11,150 nt of DNA, taken from NCBI GenBank assembly GCA_937875615.1, contig CALNBU010000053.1, positions 1-11,150 on the forward strand. The letters are read 5' to 3'. The first letter of the stretch is position 1, and every line of letters begins with the position of its first letter. Made by a program: the position numbers and the translations under genes. Under the pieces are notes generated by a model that saw only the letters and a list, made by a program, of their open reading frames with translations, was not told the DNA's origin and did no database searches. The stretch is from an uncultured Archangium sp. (GTDB lineage Bacteria > Myxococcota > Myxococcia > Myxococcales > Myxococcaceae). Below are positions 6,001 through 10,962 of this stretch, in pieces.

Positions 6001-8413
6001 CGAGGCGCTGCCGGCGCTGCTGCTGCGCGTCGAGGGCCTCATGGCGGAAAACTCTGACACCGTGGGCTTCGACAGGGAGAGGCTGCTGGACCGCCTCGAC
6101 TTCGGGCCCGCCGCGGAGGGGGACTGGCGCGTCCTCAACGTCGAGGACGCGCGGCACCTGCACGCGGCGCTGAAGAATATCAACGCCGCCGTGCGCAACC
6201 GGACGAAGGTGCGCGACGGCCAGCGCCTCATCGAGCTCGAGTTGGCCGTGACGGAGTTGGTGGCGGAAGCGGAGACGGCGCTGCCGGAGAGGCCGGGAGA
6301 GCCCACGCCGGAGGCGGCCACCTACGCGCAGGGCTTCGGGCGCGGGTGGAGTGCCTTCGACGGCAGCATGCTGAAGACGGAGACCATGGCGCGCATGCTG
6401 GCCGGCGACGATGACATGGGGGCCTTCGTCAAGTCGTCCTGGTACCGCCTCATCATCCAGCCCATTCAACACGCGAAGGCGCGCGCGCACGACCTGGCGC
6501 ACGAGGTGCTGAAGCCCCTCGTCGACGCGTGGGACAACATCCCCGAAGAGACACAGGAACGCTGGGACGAGATGCTTCCGCCCGGCCTCTTCCCCACGCA
6601 CATCGACGAGAGGGTGCCCCAGCGTCGCTGGGAGATTCTCATGCTGCTGCTGAACAGCGGCAACGCCTCCAACCTCCAGCGCGTCACCGAGGGCCGCAAC
6701 ATCACCGAGGCGCAGATTCGCCACGCGGCCGAGGTGGTGGGCATCACGAAGGAGGAGTACGACTGGGTGCAGGGCGTGTGGGATGCGTCGGAGAAGTTGA
6801 AGCCGCTGGCCTTCGACCTCGAGGAGGCCGACTCCGGCGTGCGCCCACAGGAGATTCCGGCCGTGCCCTTCGACACGCCCCACGGCACCATGCGCGGCGG
6901 CTACTTCCCGGCCGTCTACGACAGGGAGGTGTCCGAGGCGGGCCGCGTGCAGTCGCTGGCCGACCTGGCCTCCACCTCGTACACGCGGCCGGGCACGTCG
7001 CACGGACACCTGAAGTCGCGCGCGGAGGGCTTCAGCGACGTCATCTCGCTGTCGCCATCCTCCATCACGCGGCACTTCCACCAGGTCATCCACGACGTGG
7101 CGTACCGCCGCGCGGTGAAGTCGGTGGGCACGCTGCTGCTGCGGCCGGAGGTGCGGAAGGTGATGCGCCGGCGGCTGGGCAGCGGCCGCGCGGAGCAGTT
7201 TGAGGTGTGGCTGCGCGACGTGGCGACGCAGCGCGGGGCCAGCGGCAACGACGGCGTGCGGTGGTGGAGCTCGCTGTACTCACAGTTGCGCAGCAACCTC
7301 TCCATCGCGGTGCTGGGCTACAGCCTGCGCAACGCGGGTGAGGACGCCTCGTCAAACCTGACTGCCGCAGTGACGGCGGGCGAGTTGAAGCGCGCGAGCC
7401 TCACCGCCGCCATGGCAGAGTTGGCGGAGAACCCCGCGCGCGGCCGCGCCTTTGTGTTGTCGAAGTCGGGAGAGATGCGCAGCCGGCGCGAGTCGACGAA
7501 GCGCTTCTTCGTTGAACAGGTGTCGAAGCTGTCGCTGGGGCCGGTGGGCCGCCTCTTCGGCACGGGGCCGCTGGGCTTCTTCCGCGCGCACGCCTTCGTG
7601 TTTCAGGAGTGGGTTGAAGTAGGCACCGGCACGCCCGTCTGGCTGGGCGCGTACCGGCAGGCGCTGGCTGACGGAATGGAGGACGCAGCCGCCGTCGAGT
7701 ACGCCGAGGGAGTCGTCCGCCAGGTGCTGGTGAGTCGAGACATCGCCGACTTGTCGGCCCTCATGCGCAACAAGGGGGCCATCGGCGCCATGCTGATGTT
7801 CTTCAGCTTCTTCAACCACGCCTACAACAACTACCGCCAAATGGCGGGGCGCTTTGTCTCCGAGTTGCGGCAGGGCGACACGGAGCGCGCCGCACAGGTG
7901 GCTGGCGCTGTGGCTGGAATGACGGTGGGCTACTGGTTGCTGGGCCCCATCGTGCGCGGGCAGGGGCCGGAGAAGGACGAGCCCATCGAAGAGTGGCTGC
8001 TGCGGAAGATGGTGCTGGAGGGTTTGATGCAGGTGGTACCCGGCATGAATGTCATCGGCGAGAAGCTGTCGGCCGACTTACGCGGGCATCGGGCTATGGG
8101 TCGCGACAACTCCCTCTTCGGCGCCGTCTCGCGCATCTATGACTCAGTGGCCAAGCTGTTGGAGACGGAAGGAGACGTCGTCAGCGAGGCGCGGCTGAAG
8201 GCCCTCCTGGGCGTCGCCGGCCCCGTCGCCGGCCAGCCCACCGTGCAGCCCATGCGCGAGTTGACGCCGGTGTGGCGGTGGGTGGAAGGCGAGAATGAGT
8301 GGCGCAACCCCTTCGACGCGGCCAGCGACGTCGCGTACGGCAGGCAGCCGCAGCAGCCGTGGAACGTGCTGCAGGCCATCGGCGACGCCATCGAGGGCGA
8401 AGAGCGCCAGTAG
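2..8413 (+). CDS. Giant phage large polyvalent (ejected virion) protein, 5' partial
   Basis: An uninterrupted frame of 2803 residues with strong G/C at third codon positions, except at about 3425-3638 and 3741-3986. It is open at the left edge, so the true start lies upstream. A TTG at 167 is possible but has no well-spaced ribosome site, and the 55 codons before it look coding. Residues are numbered here from that TTG. Order: N-terminal region typical of these proteins (about 20-110); Gly/Ala-rich hydrophobic stretch (about 294-350) and a segment with EAVEEGVQ; a VFVDAQAF...GVPVADY region (about 557-608); two GGDEF-like domains (about 752-882 and 929-1085); low-complexity linker (about 1085-1278); GNAT-like domain (about 1279-1438); HExxH zincin (about 1460-1600); long charged helical region (about 1620-2055); C-terminal region with GGYFPAVYD and hydrophobic helices. 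Known for the family: such proteins are often virion-carried and delivered into the host. Delivery here is inferred from family and from the fibre genes downstream. Confidence 0.85.
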   Translation, partial: ETQYFTEEEVLEEWEANSLLHQRDGRFQRQYLKPYTEPPGETPEARETRRSDEEELIRGGFDGRLFDGLTDKQKAAKVATYLNMPTLTVEANLPQWLDTYARASGNPRQWIQDNPLHAALILNHPERAREVTSSREVNVALKALNTVLDFGNWAINSLAEAVEGASDAQPENLQLRAARAQLPLSELDESNLRREGRGAQLEGALARAQAEGRAPTWGDVEGQTPPRTGEAQPTGRFSDEALGEYQRERDAERYQLTTEADSAQARAMRARGSVLEMAGQRGREAQRALRLNTLWTDRALAVMRGQDTTLLDNDIREKEGDAPLKLDEGEAVRLLTESWAQSRSTWEVMKAGGTAAGVAGAAVGVGTALARRTPLGAFVMRAVSPGEAGLWAAKWAGGAAAAQATFNLEFGDSYRQLLHSKTDAGVPLTEAEAIGGAVFAAAAKTGVELVQLNQLAKASGPAGAGLAEGSLSAIRAALATNPGFRAMAVQAAKAWAGEAVEEGVQGGVDDVTSYGVRSLAEGKLQEGPVFDARAAKENFAGGLLGGWGFSLGGLSLNVGTRALFQERQQHRAALGTALAEAASNPAVADYAKEVADEVARKTGESGDAVTHVFVDAQAFKRLYQTEEEAEAAAKQLMGDEGPHRLNKAEAVGGKVGVPVADYLGSWGPVAQKLAEDTAVGPGAVTAREFADAKRETEAWAKRAVEADAAGEAGASGTLDMLRDVESQLAAVLGSKELARTQVQPLRRAFTSLAQRFGQEAEELFRDVRVVVDDGAQQLRAEAREASASRALSAELVGLTPAQRAARLFVDDLSGGYTWAGWKKLQEESPAASVAALTLADVKPTNDDEAGGHDTANALLAHIAPALAAVDARFARKGTNFIFRGGDAELANALELVRGLLPEGMQVRGAVGPTAEAALESMGTAMDDERASGAGTLSADRAQSLADMTQLAEWERGWRAARASREEAEARGEREALRVATTPGQEAFVSGMSDEEYFRAVYQDGAVPDVLSKAGWDAIPRKAFVASLDMRGLKAANEAFGKETGDALLKAFMETAAREDGSDFDFAHLSGDEFAAQADDAEKLQAWLDNLTERLGKVGVPTPIKGRAERIKPRFRSGIGRETYGAADRALNAAKRDEQRRGAVSGVRQEAGLDSGAGRSPAIAPPGGPAGGVPGGEGRPADGAGEGGLQGADGATVRRHPQREAVGGDAGGVALQRAPPPKYQRRGAAFQRYSPPGARRFESRKRENEVTGGNDGSGSEGADAAATRRGAEGGVAPVQGGVQLGPRHVGRLAQVRGFLRALGGGQATAFSRDDVAVGGAQGQGLRHAVARFTPSALFQQHFGGQPVAFNELSPEGAGDFRAAITSFKENSEDDAAAAVFAYSDEEYAGMRLFVSDDGSTGFALKPTADGVDLVSVFSAVPGRSAGLLELAVQAGGTRATTLDCFDIDGFLPSLYAAHGFVLDRREAWNPEFAPDGWPASLGTPDVVFMHLDRAGLFEAESPAPQRLKEEGDGGVTRGWTDVVREGSDTLYRVALTDAKDASTFLHESAHIFLDVFARLAARADAPTTLKRDFDIALKWLGVESADGVQTAHHEKWARAFEAYFAEGKPPAKGMAGSFQRFRLWLGDIYRDLSALGRVTPDIRGVFDRLLATDAEIDANVRAMGLQALPRSVLGLDAAGYQQHLDELAEAVSAARAQADLAVTRDKLRETETWWKETHARFKREAGEEYEALPARKVQLLLQGKEVDGWLGLNQALHRGAVEAWVGVEAGKKFRLAADGLHPDDLASLEGNALGFGDGRSLVEAVASLPDKADFVEARADVRMVEEYPGVLDERQRLREEVQRGLHGNLTKEWALREWAALTAQQRKQLRGEAAATVPSPPPPAVLKHVAQLLANGTPAGKLGIPGALAAERRASVQALRAAQRGDFATAAVWKQKQVLNMYLFEALTEAKREVEAMQTLAARLLQPPSQRRMGKASPEYRDAANALMAAFGLADEAPGAREALPALLLRVEGLMAENSDTVGFDRERLLDRLDFGPAAEGDWRVLNVEDARHLHAALKNINAAVRNRTKVRDGQRLIELELAVTELVAEAETALPERPGEPTPEAATYAQGFGRGWSAFDGSMLKTETMARMLAGDDDMGAFVKSSWYRLIIQPIQHAKARAHDLAHEVLKPLVDAWDNIPEETQERWDEMLPPGLFPTHIDERVPQRRWEILMLLLNSGNASNLQRVTEGRNITEAQIRHAAEVVGITKEEYDWVQGVWDASEKLKPLAFDLEEADSGVRPQEIPAVPFDTPHGTMRGGYFPAVYDREVSEAGRVQSLADLASTSYTRPGTSHGHLKSRAEGFSDVISLSPSSITRHFHQVIHDVAYRRAVKSVGTLLLRPEVRKVMRRRLGSGRAEQFEVWLRDVATQRGASGNDGVRWWSSLYSQLRSNLSIAVLGYSLRNAGEDASSNLTAAVTAGELKRASLTAAMAELAENPARGRAFVLSKSGEMRSRRESTKRFFVEQVSKLSLGPVGRLFGTGPLGFFRAHAFVFQEWVEVGTGTPVWLGAYRQALADGMEDAAAVEYAEGVVRQVLVSRDIADLSALMRNKGAIGAMLMFFSFFNHAYNNYRQMAGRFVSELRQGDTERAAQVAGAVAGMTVGYWLLGPIVRGQGPEKDEPIEEWLLRKMVLEGLMQVVPGMNVIGEKLSADLRGHRAMGRDNSLFGAVSRIYDSVAKLLETEGDVVSEARLKALLGVAGPVAGQPTVQPMRELTPVWRWVEGENEWRNPFDAASDVAYGRQPQQPWNVLQAIGDAIEGEERQ
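1046..1690 (+). other. Gly/Ala-rich hydrophobic region of the polyvalent protein
   Basis: Residues about 294-508 (from the TTG at 167) begin with a Gly/Ala/Val-rich run (GGTAAGVAGAAVGVGTALA) and continue through alternating hydrophobic and amphipathic stretches. They include LEFGDSYRQLL and WAGEAVEEGVQGG, and end in a Gly-rich segment (AGGLLGGWGFSLGGLSL). This organisation, with a glycine-zipper-like segment followed by an E...EGVQ helix, is common in large phage internal proteins. It fits membrane insertion or passage through the envelope during ejection, but that role is inferred. Confidence 0.5.
2420..2812 (+). other. GGDEF-like domain 1 (degenerate) in the polyvalent protein
   Basis: Residues about 752-882 follow the GGDEF layout by eye: an LSGGYTWAGW start like the DxLTGLxNRRxF entry; the strand and helix ALTLADVKPTND (metal site region, D785) followed by GGHDTANALL; FIFRGGDAEL (RGGDAE at 828-833) in place of the GGDEF hairpin; and a closing MQVRGAVG...AMDDERA resembling the SxGIA...ADxALYxAK end. 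The first metal-site aspartate is replaced (T in the aligned position), the GD after GH is AN, and GGDEF is GGDAE. This copy is therefore probably catalytically impaired, and may serve as a pairing or ligand-binding half. The alignment is mine and unscored. Confidence 0.6.
2950..3424 (+). other. GGDEF-like domain 2 (key residues largely kept) in the polyvalent protein
   Basis: Residues about 929-1085 contain SLDMRGLKAANEAFGKETGD, aligning with the LDxDxFKxxNDxxGHxxGD motif. D973 is at the position of the metal-binding aspartate, N981 and D990 are at the guanine-contact positions, and K978 and both glycines are kept. HLSGDEF follows, with SGDEF at 1014-1018 as the signature hairpin. The domain ends with FRSGIGRE...AADRALNAAKRDEQR, a good match to the last strand and helix of GGDEF proteins. 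The second D of DxD is R and the first G of GGDEF is S. The fold call is fairly secure. Whether it makes a cyclic dinucleotide, another nucleotide, or only binds one is unknown. Its last 56 bases are shared with the small gene at 3369. Confidence 0.65.
3356..3371 (+). promoter_or_regulatory. Ribosome binding site and ATG of the first nested gene
   Basis: GGAAGGGAG at 3356-3364 lies four bases before the ATG at 3369. It is the best start signal in this part of the large gene. It sits inside the codons for the last strand of GGDEF-like domain 2 and decides the start of the 89-aa ORF. Confidence 0.55.
3369..3638 (+). CDS. Small 89-aa protein nested in the +1 frame of the polyvalent gene, unknown function
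   Basis: The reading frame is +1 relative to the surrounding giant frame. The ATG at 3369 has a GGAAGGGAG ribosome site. Codons from 3425 to the stop end mostly in G or C and give a balanced, acidic, soluble-looking protein (for example EFDRRLDLIREPDGALPSHL and LLAEFPEVKVGP, ending LWEETPEE). Over the same bases the giant frame gives only G/A/P/R-rich low-complexity sequence with many A/T-ending codons. No signal peptide, membrane segment, cysteine or lipobox is visible, and I recognise no family. The first 56 bases also encode the real C-terminal helix of GGDEF-like domain 2, so that part is dual coding. A second nested gene follows 102 bases later. Alternatives are a captured small gene, a true overprinted gene, or a remnant of a gene junction that later fused. 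Confidence 0.62.
   Translation: MAQQTEPSMQPSAMSSAEARSAEFDRRLDLIREPDGALPSHLLADLLAEFPEVKVGPQTEQEKADFKAQTEQLYADIRSGKLWEETPEE
3702..3717. repeat. 16-bp perfect palindrome between the two nested genes
   Basis: CGCCGGGCGCCCGGCG reads the same on both strands and can form a 6-bp stem with a 4-base loop. It lies in the 102-base spacer between the nested genes, 10 bases before the second gene's ribosome site. No T-run follows, so it is not an intrinsic terminator. It could affect access to that start, or be chance in GC-rich DNA. Confidence 0.35.
3727..3743 (+). promoter_or_regulatory. Ribosome binding site and ATG of the second nested gene
   Basis: GAGGAAG at 3727-3733, inside a purine-only run extending to 3741, sits seven bases before the ATG at 3741. 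It decides this start over an in-frame ATG at 3675, which lacks such a site and would add an Arg/Ser/Pro-rich shadow-like leader of 22 residues. Confidence 0.55.
3741..3986 (+). CDS. Small 81-aa helical protein nested in the +1 frame of the polyvalent gene, unknown function
   Basis: Same frame as the first nested gene (+1 relative to the giant frame). It starts at ATG 3741 behind GAGGAAG and stops at TAG 3984-3986. The product begins MKSLAEMTAAEVKGLTQQQLD and continues with LEDLRRYEASFARWAEDKQL and MMLLLEVRRDRG. It looks like a compact, mostly helical, soluble protein with normal residue balance and G/C-ending codons. In the giant frame the same bases give Gly-rich low-complexity sequence. 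No signal peptide, membrane segment or catalytic motif is seen, and I recognise no family. Thirteen bases after its stop the giant frame resumes a clearly real protein. No convincing start codon lies there for a separate downstream gene, so the second half of the giant protein seems to depend on reading straight through this nested gene. Confidence 0.62.
   Translation: MKSLAEMTAAEVKGLTQQQLDEVLKAASPRYKGASSLARVTLEDLRRYEASFARWAEDKQLPSVEMMLLLEVRRDRGFDTL
4003..4480 (+). other. GNAT-like acetyltransferase domain of the polyvalent protein
   Basis: Residues about 1279-1438 include SALFQQHFGG at the start, a strand-rich section (MRLFVSDDGSTGFALKP), the SAGLLELAVQAGGTRATTLDCF helix-strand pair, and LPSLYAAHGFVLDRREAWNP followed by GTPDVVFMHLDR. 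The xxLYxxxGFxxxxR segment near the end is the usual last part of a GNAT fold. This arrangement, including the PDVVFM close, is familiar in phage polyvalent proteins. The acceptor is unknown. The acetyl-CoA loop is not a textbook Q/RxxGxG/A (the nearest is GRSAGL), so activity is uncertain. Confidence 0.5.
4546..4965 (+). other. Zincin metallopeptidase domain (HExxH) of the polyvalent protein
   Basis: FLHESAHIFLDVFARLA carries HESAH at residues 1490-1494 (from the TTG at 167), an HExxH zinc motif with the catalytic glutamate at 1491. About 50 residues later, KWARAFEAYFAEGKPP places E1545 as the likely third zinc ligand. SFQRFRLWLGDIYRDL...TPDIRGVFDRLLATDAEI follows, the usual end of the metallopeptidase found in phage and plasmid polyvalent proteins. 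The substrate is unknown. Plausible roles, by family, are self-cleavage after ejection or attack on a host protein. Confidence 0.75.
6340..8413 (+). other. C-terminal region typical of phage large polyvalent proteins
   Basis: The last ~690 residues contain a series of stretches familiar from the C-termini of these proteins: LLLNSGNASNLQRVTEG, EEYDWVQGVWDASEKL, MRGGYFPAVYDREV, a helical section with HFHQVIHDVAYRRAVKSVG, and SLYSQLRSNLSIAVLGYSLRNA. Near the end, WLGAYRQALADGMEDAAAVEYA and IGAMLMFFSFFNHAYNNYRQMA are followed by a hydrophobic segment, AVAGMTVGYWLLGPIV (about 7899-7950). The final part is hydrophilic. The role is inferred to be structural or membrane-associated, not enzymatic. No catalytic motif is seen. 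Confidence 0.6.
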
Positions 8414-8473
8414 CCCGCCTCGACTACACCGGGTTGAGGGAAGCTGTCCGACGCCTGGGCGAAGCTGTGCGCC

Positions 8474-9613
8474 ATGGCGGTACTCACTGAAGTCTCCACG
8501 GTGTCGCTGCTGGGCGACGGCAGCAGCAACGAATTCTCGCCCGGCTTCCCCGTGCTGGAGGCGACGCACCTCCGCGTGCGCGTCGACGGTGCGCTGAAGA
8601 CGTTGGGCGTGCACTACGACGTGGTGACGCCCATGCCGTCGCCAAACCCGCGCGTCGTCTTCCGGGCGGGCAACACCCCCAGCGCCACCGCCGTCGTCAC
8701 CCTCGAGCGCAGCCTGCCCATCACACAGCCGGTGGACTTCCGCGAGGGCGGGCCCTTCAGCCCGGAGGCGCACACGCGCAGCTTCGACAGGCGCGCCATG
8801 GTGGAGCAACAGCTCGAGCGCCGCGTCGCCCGGCTGGAGACGCTGGTGGGCGGCAGTGGAGGGGGCGGAGAGCCCTTCATCGCCGGTGACGGGCTGGTAT
8901 TCGACTTGTCCGGCCCGACGCCGCGCCTCAACGTCGGTGCCGGCGCCGGCACGACAGTCAGCGAAGACGCGGTGGCCGTCACCCTCGATGCGACGGCGCC
9001 GCAGTCCGTCACCGCTGGCTCCAACCTGCCGGGCAGCGTCGACAAGGCGGCGCGGGTGGACCACGCCCACTCGCACGGCGAGTTGCCCGGCGGTGCGCTG
9101 CACGCGCTGGCCACGGACGAGGCCGCAGGCTTCATGTCGGCGGAGCACTTCACGGGTGTGGAGGCGCTGCTGGGCACGGGCAAGTCGCGGGTGCTGTGCA
9201 CGCTGTCGGACAGCTTCATCGTGCCGAATGAGACGCCCACCGTCATCGAGTGGGATGTGGTGGAGGGTGACGTCGGCGCCGTCGCTTCGGGCGTGTACAC
9301 GGCGCCGCGCACCGGTTGGTACCAGGTGACGGCGCAGGTAATCCCTAACGACTTCGTCGACGACATCTCCCTCGTCATCGTCGTACGGGATGATGGCGAC
9401 GACTTGCACCACTTCTTTGGGAGCCCCTCGGGCGGCACCACCAAGTCATTCAGCGCGGCGTCGGTGGCGGTGCCGCTTGTCGCCGGGCAGTCGCTGCTGG
9501 TGATGCTGGAGGTGTCGAATGATGATGAGCACGACGGGCGCGGCGCCGCGGGAAACATCTCGGAGCCGCCTACGACGCTGCACCTCAGTTGGTTCTCGGT
9601 GGTCGAGCTATGA
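8474..9613 (+). CDS. Tail fibre protein 1: T7-type N-terminal anchor with C1q/TNF-like tip
   Basis: This 379-aa protein probably forms a trimeric fibre on the virion. Residues about 1-125 (LLGDGSSNEFSPGFPVLEA, LRVRVDGALKTLGVHYDV, VTLERSLPITQPVDFREGGPF, then a helix FDRRAMVEQQLERRVARLE) match the layout of the T7 fibre N-terminal domain that docks on the tail. A glycine linker (GGSGGGG) follows, then a shaft with AARVDHAHSHGELPGGALHA and GFMSAEHFTGV, motifs recurrent in phage fibres. Residues about 237-379 form a beta-rich end (TGWYQVTAQV near its middle, VPLVAGQSLLVMLEVS, LHLSWFSVVEL) resembling a C1q/TNF-like jelly roll, likely the receptor-contact tip. The frame has a stop at 8435-8437, so ATG 8474 is the first good start, although its ribosome site is weak. 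It ends in an ATGA overlap with the next gene. Confidence 0.85.
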   Translation: MAVLTEVSTVSLLGDGSSNEFSPGFPVLEATHLRVRVDGALKTLGVHYDVVTPMPSPNPRVVFRAGNTPSATAVVTLERSLPITQPVDFREGGPFSPEAHTRSFDRRAMVEQQLERRVARLETLVGGSGGGGEPFIAGDGLVFDLSGPTPRLNVGAGAGTTVSEDAVAVTLDATAPQSVTAGSNLPGSVDKAARVDHAHSHGELPGGALHALATDEAAGFMSAEHFTGVEALLGTGKSRVLCTLSDSFIVPNETPTVIEWDVVEGDVGAVASGVYTAPRTGWYQVTAQVIPNDFVDDISLVIVVRDDGDDLHHFFGSPSGGTTKSFSAASVAVPLVAGQSLLVMLEVSNDDEHDGRGAAGNISEPPTTLHLSWFSVVEL

Positions 9614-9816
9614 CGCCCACGGCGTTTGAGTCGCGCTGCCGTCGCGACTGGGCGCAGGCGTGGCTGGCGCGAGACGCGCGCAGGCACGCACAGGCCTTCG
9701 ATGCGTTGTCGGACGACGACAAGGGGCGAGTGCAAGCGACGGCGCGCGTAGACGTCGGCATGCTCGGACGGGACGGCGTGAAGGAGTTGGCCGAGAGGTG
9801 GGCGGCCCTTGAGTGA
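9610..9816 (+). CDS. Small 68-aa protein between two tail fibre genes, unknown function
   Basis: ATG 9610 overlaps the TGA of the upstream fibre gene (ATGA), a classic sign of translational coupling; a TTG further upstream in the same frame is less likely. The product is charged and helical (ESRCRRDWAQAWLARDARRH, FDALSDDDKGRVQATARVD, ending LAERWAALE), with one cysteine and no signal peptide or membrane segment. I recognise no family. Its position between two fibre genes, overlapping both, suggests a fibre-related role such as an assembly factor or minor tail component, but this is inference from context only. Confidence 0.7.
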   Translation: MTPTAFESRCRRDWAQAWLARDARRHAQAFDALSDDDKGRVQATARVDVGMLGRDGVKELAERWAALE

Positions 9817-10957
9817 GGCGCACCTCAAGCGCGTGGTTCAGGACCTCGAGAGGCGCATCCGCCAGCTCGAGTTTGAGTCGCAGCGACGCCCTGCGGTAGT
9901 GCGAGTCGAACTCGGCCTGCGCCTCGCTGCCCTCGAGGCGCAGGCCCATGATGCGGTGACGCTCGACGAGGCCAACGGCCTCGGCCTCGTCGGGCAGGCC
10001 CTCTCCCTCGGGCTGGCCACCATCGACGACGCCGGGGCCATGTCGGCTGCCGACAAGGCTCTGGTGCATGAGCCTGTTTGGTTGAGGAAGGTGGGCGAGA
10101 CTGCCTCTCCGAATGACTACGGGGCGACTTTGACGGGGCAGGGCCTCGAGCTCCAGGAGGCCACCACGGACTTCCCGGGCCTCATGTCGGCCGCGGACAA
10201 GCAGGACCACGACACCGCGGTGGCGCTGGCGCACCAGCCAGTGTCAGTGACGACGGTTGGCGGCACCCCCAACGCCAACGGGATGACGCTGTCCGGGCAA
10301 CAATTGCGGCTGCAGCCGGCAGCCCTCAACACGCCCGGCGCGGTGTCGACCGGAGACCAGGTGCTGGGCTTCGGCCCCAAGGAGGTGCGAGTCAACGCCT
10401 CCGACGCTGCGCTGGCGACGGCGGTTGCTGGAGTGCGCATCCACAACACGCACCTCAGCGGGCAGGCGTGGCTGTTGTGGCGCAACCCGTTGGGCACCAA
10501 CGTGGCCGGACTCAGAGGGGACTTTGACGGCAACCTCTCCGCCAACGTCGGCGCCAGCCGCACCTTCGACGTGCGCCACGGCGCGGGCAGTCCGAGACTC
10601 ACCGTCGGCGCGACGCGGACGGACATTGTCCAGGAGGCATGGACGACGCTGCCCTACCTTAACAGCTTTGGTGCCTACGCCGGCAGCCCGGCCTTCTTCC
10701 GCGACTCCTGCGGCATCGTCCATCTGCGTGGACGTCTGTCGAAGGCCTCTTCGCCCGGCAGCCTCCCCGTCGACATTGCCCAGTTGCCCAGCGGCTACCG
10801 CCCTCCGATGAACAAGAACTTCATCACAGAAGGGTGGAATCAGGGGGCGCACCTCGAGGTGGTGGCCTCCACCGGCGTCCTGCGGGTGTGGGTGGCCGAC
10901 AACGCCAGTTGGTGGCAGGGCATTTCGGTCAACATCTCTTTCGACACCAGGAGCTGA
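9809..10957 (+). CDS. Tail fibre protein 2: coiled-coil start, three repeats, beta-rich tip
   Basis: This 382-aa protein starts at TTG 9809, with a GAGAGG ribosome site at 9793-9798, and overlaps the 68-aa gene by 8 nt. A later GTG at 9833 is possible but less well spaced. The first ~45 residues form a coiled coil (LKRVVQDLERRIRQLEFESQ). Three 29-residue repeats follow (9977-10063, 10121-10207, 10280-10366) of the type GxxLxGQxLxLxxA...PGxMSAADK, widespread in phage fibres. After a less distinctive middle part, the C-terminal ~110 residues (YLNSFGAYAGSPAFFRDSCG, VHLRGRL, LPSGYRPP, ISVNISFDT) resemble beta-rich fibre tips that contact the host surface. It lacks the T7-type anchor of fibre 1, so it may attach to that fibre or to another tail part. 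Confidence 0.85.
   Translation: MSEAHLKRVVQDLERRIRQLEFESQRRPAVVRVELGLRLAALEAQAHDAVTLDEANGLGLVGQALSLGLATIDDAGAMSAADKALVHEPVWLRKVGETASPNDYGATLTGQGLELQEATTDFPGLMSAADKQDHDTAVALAHQPVSVTTVGGTPNANGMTLSGQQLRLQPAALNTPGAVSTGDQVLGFGPKEVRVNASDAALATAVAGVRIHNTHLSGQAWLLWRNPLGTNVAGLRGDFDGNLSANVGASRTFDVRHGAGSPRLTVGATRTDIVQEAWTTLPYLNSFGAYAGSPAFFRDSCGIVHLRGRLSKASSPGSLPVDIAQLPSGYRPPMNKNFITEGWNQGAHLEVVASTGVLRVWVADNASWWQGISVNISFDTRS
9977..10366 (+). repeat. Three 29-residue degenerate repeats in fibre protein 2
   Basis: Repeat units lie at 9977-10063, 10121-10207 and 10280-10366, starting 144 and 159 bases apart. Shared positions are G..L.GQ.L.L..A.....G..S..D. The first two keep MSAADK in full and share similar DNA (ATGTCGGCTGCCGACAAG and ATGTCGGCCGCGGACAAG). 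The third is worn to VSTGDQ. A related GFMSAEH occurs in fibre protein 1 at 9128-9148. Confidence 0.75.
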
Positions 10958-10962
10958 CGATG
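10949..10962 (+). promoter_or_regulatory. Strong ribosome binding site of the last gene
   Basis: AGGAG at 10949-10953 lies six bases before the ATG at 10960, within the last codons of fibre 2. It supports the start at 10960 over the in-frame ATG two codons later. Confidence 0.7.

Noticed and set aside
4499..7093. Very long open frame on the minus strand opposite the polyvalent gene
   Set aside because: It is the expected mirror of a GC-rich gene with G/C third positions. Its translation is Arg/Leu/His/Val-rich low complexity, while the plus frame carries recognisable domains.
8414..8473. Short spacer before fibre 1 as a terminator or promoter
   Set aside because: No stem followed by T-run and no clear -35/-10 pair. 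The only oddity is a short repeated GAAGCTGT.
8144..9828. Long minus-strand frames opposite the fibre genes
   Set aside because: They run across the end of the polyvalent gene and both ends of fibre 1, have shadow-like composition, and oppose clearly real fibre domains.
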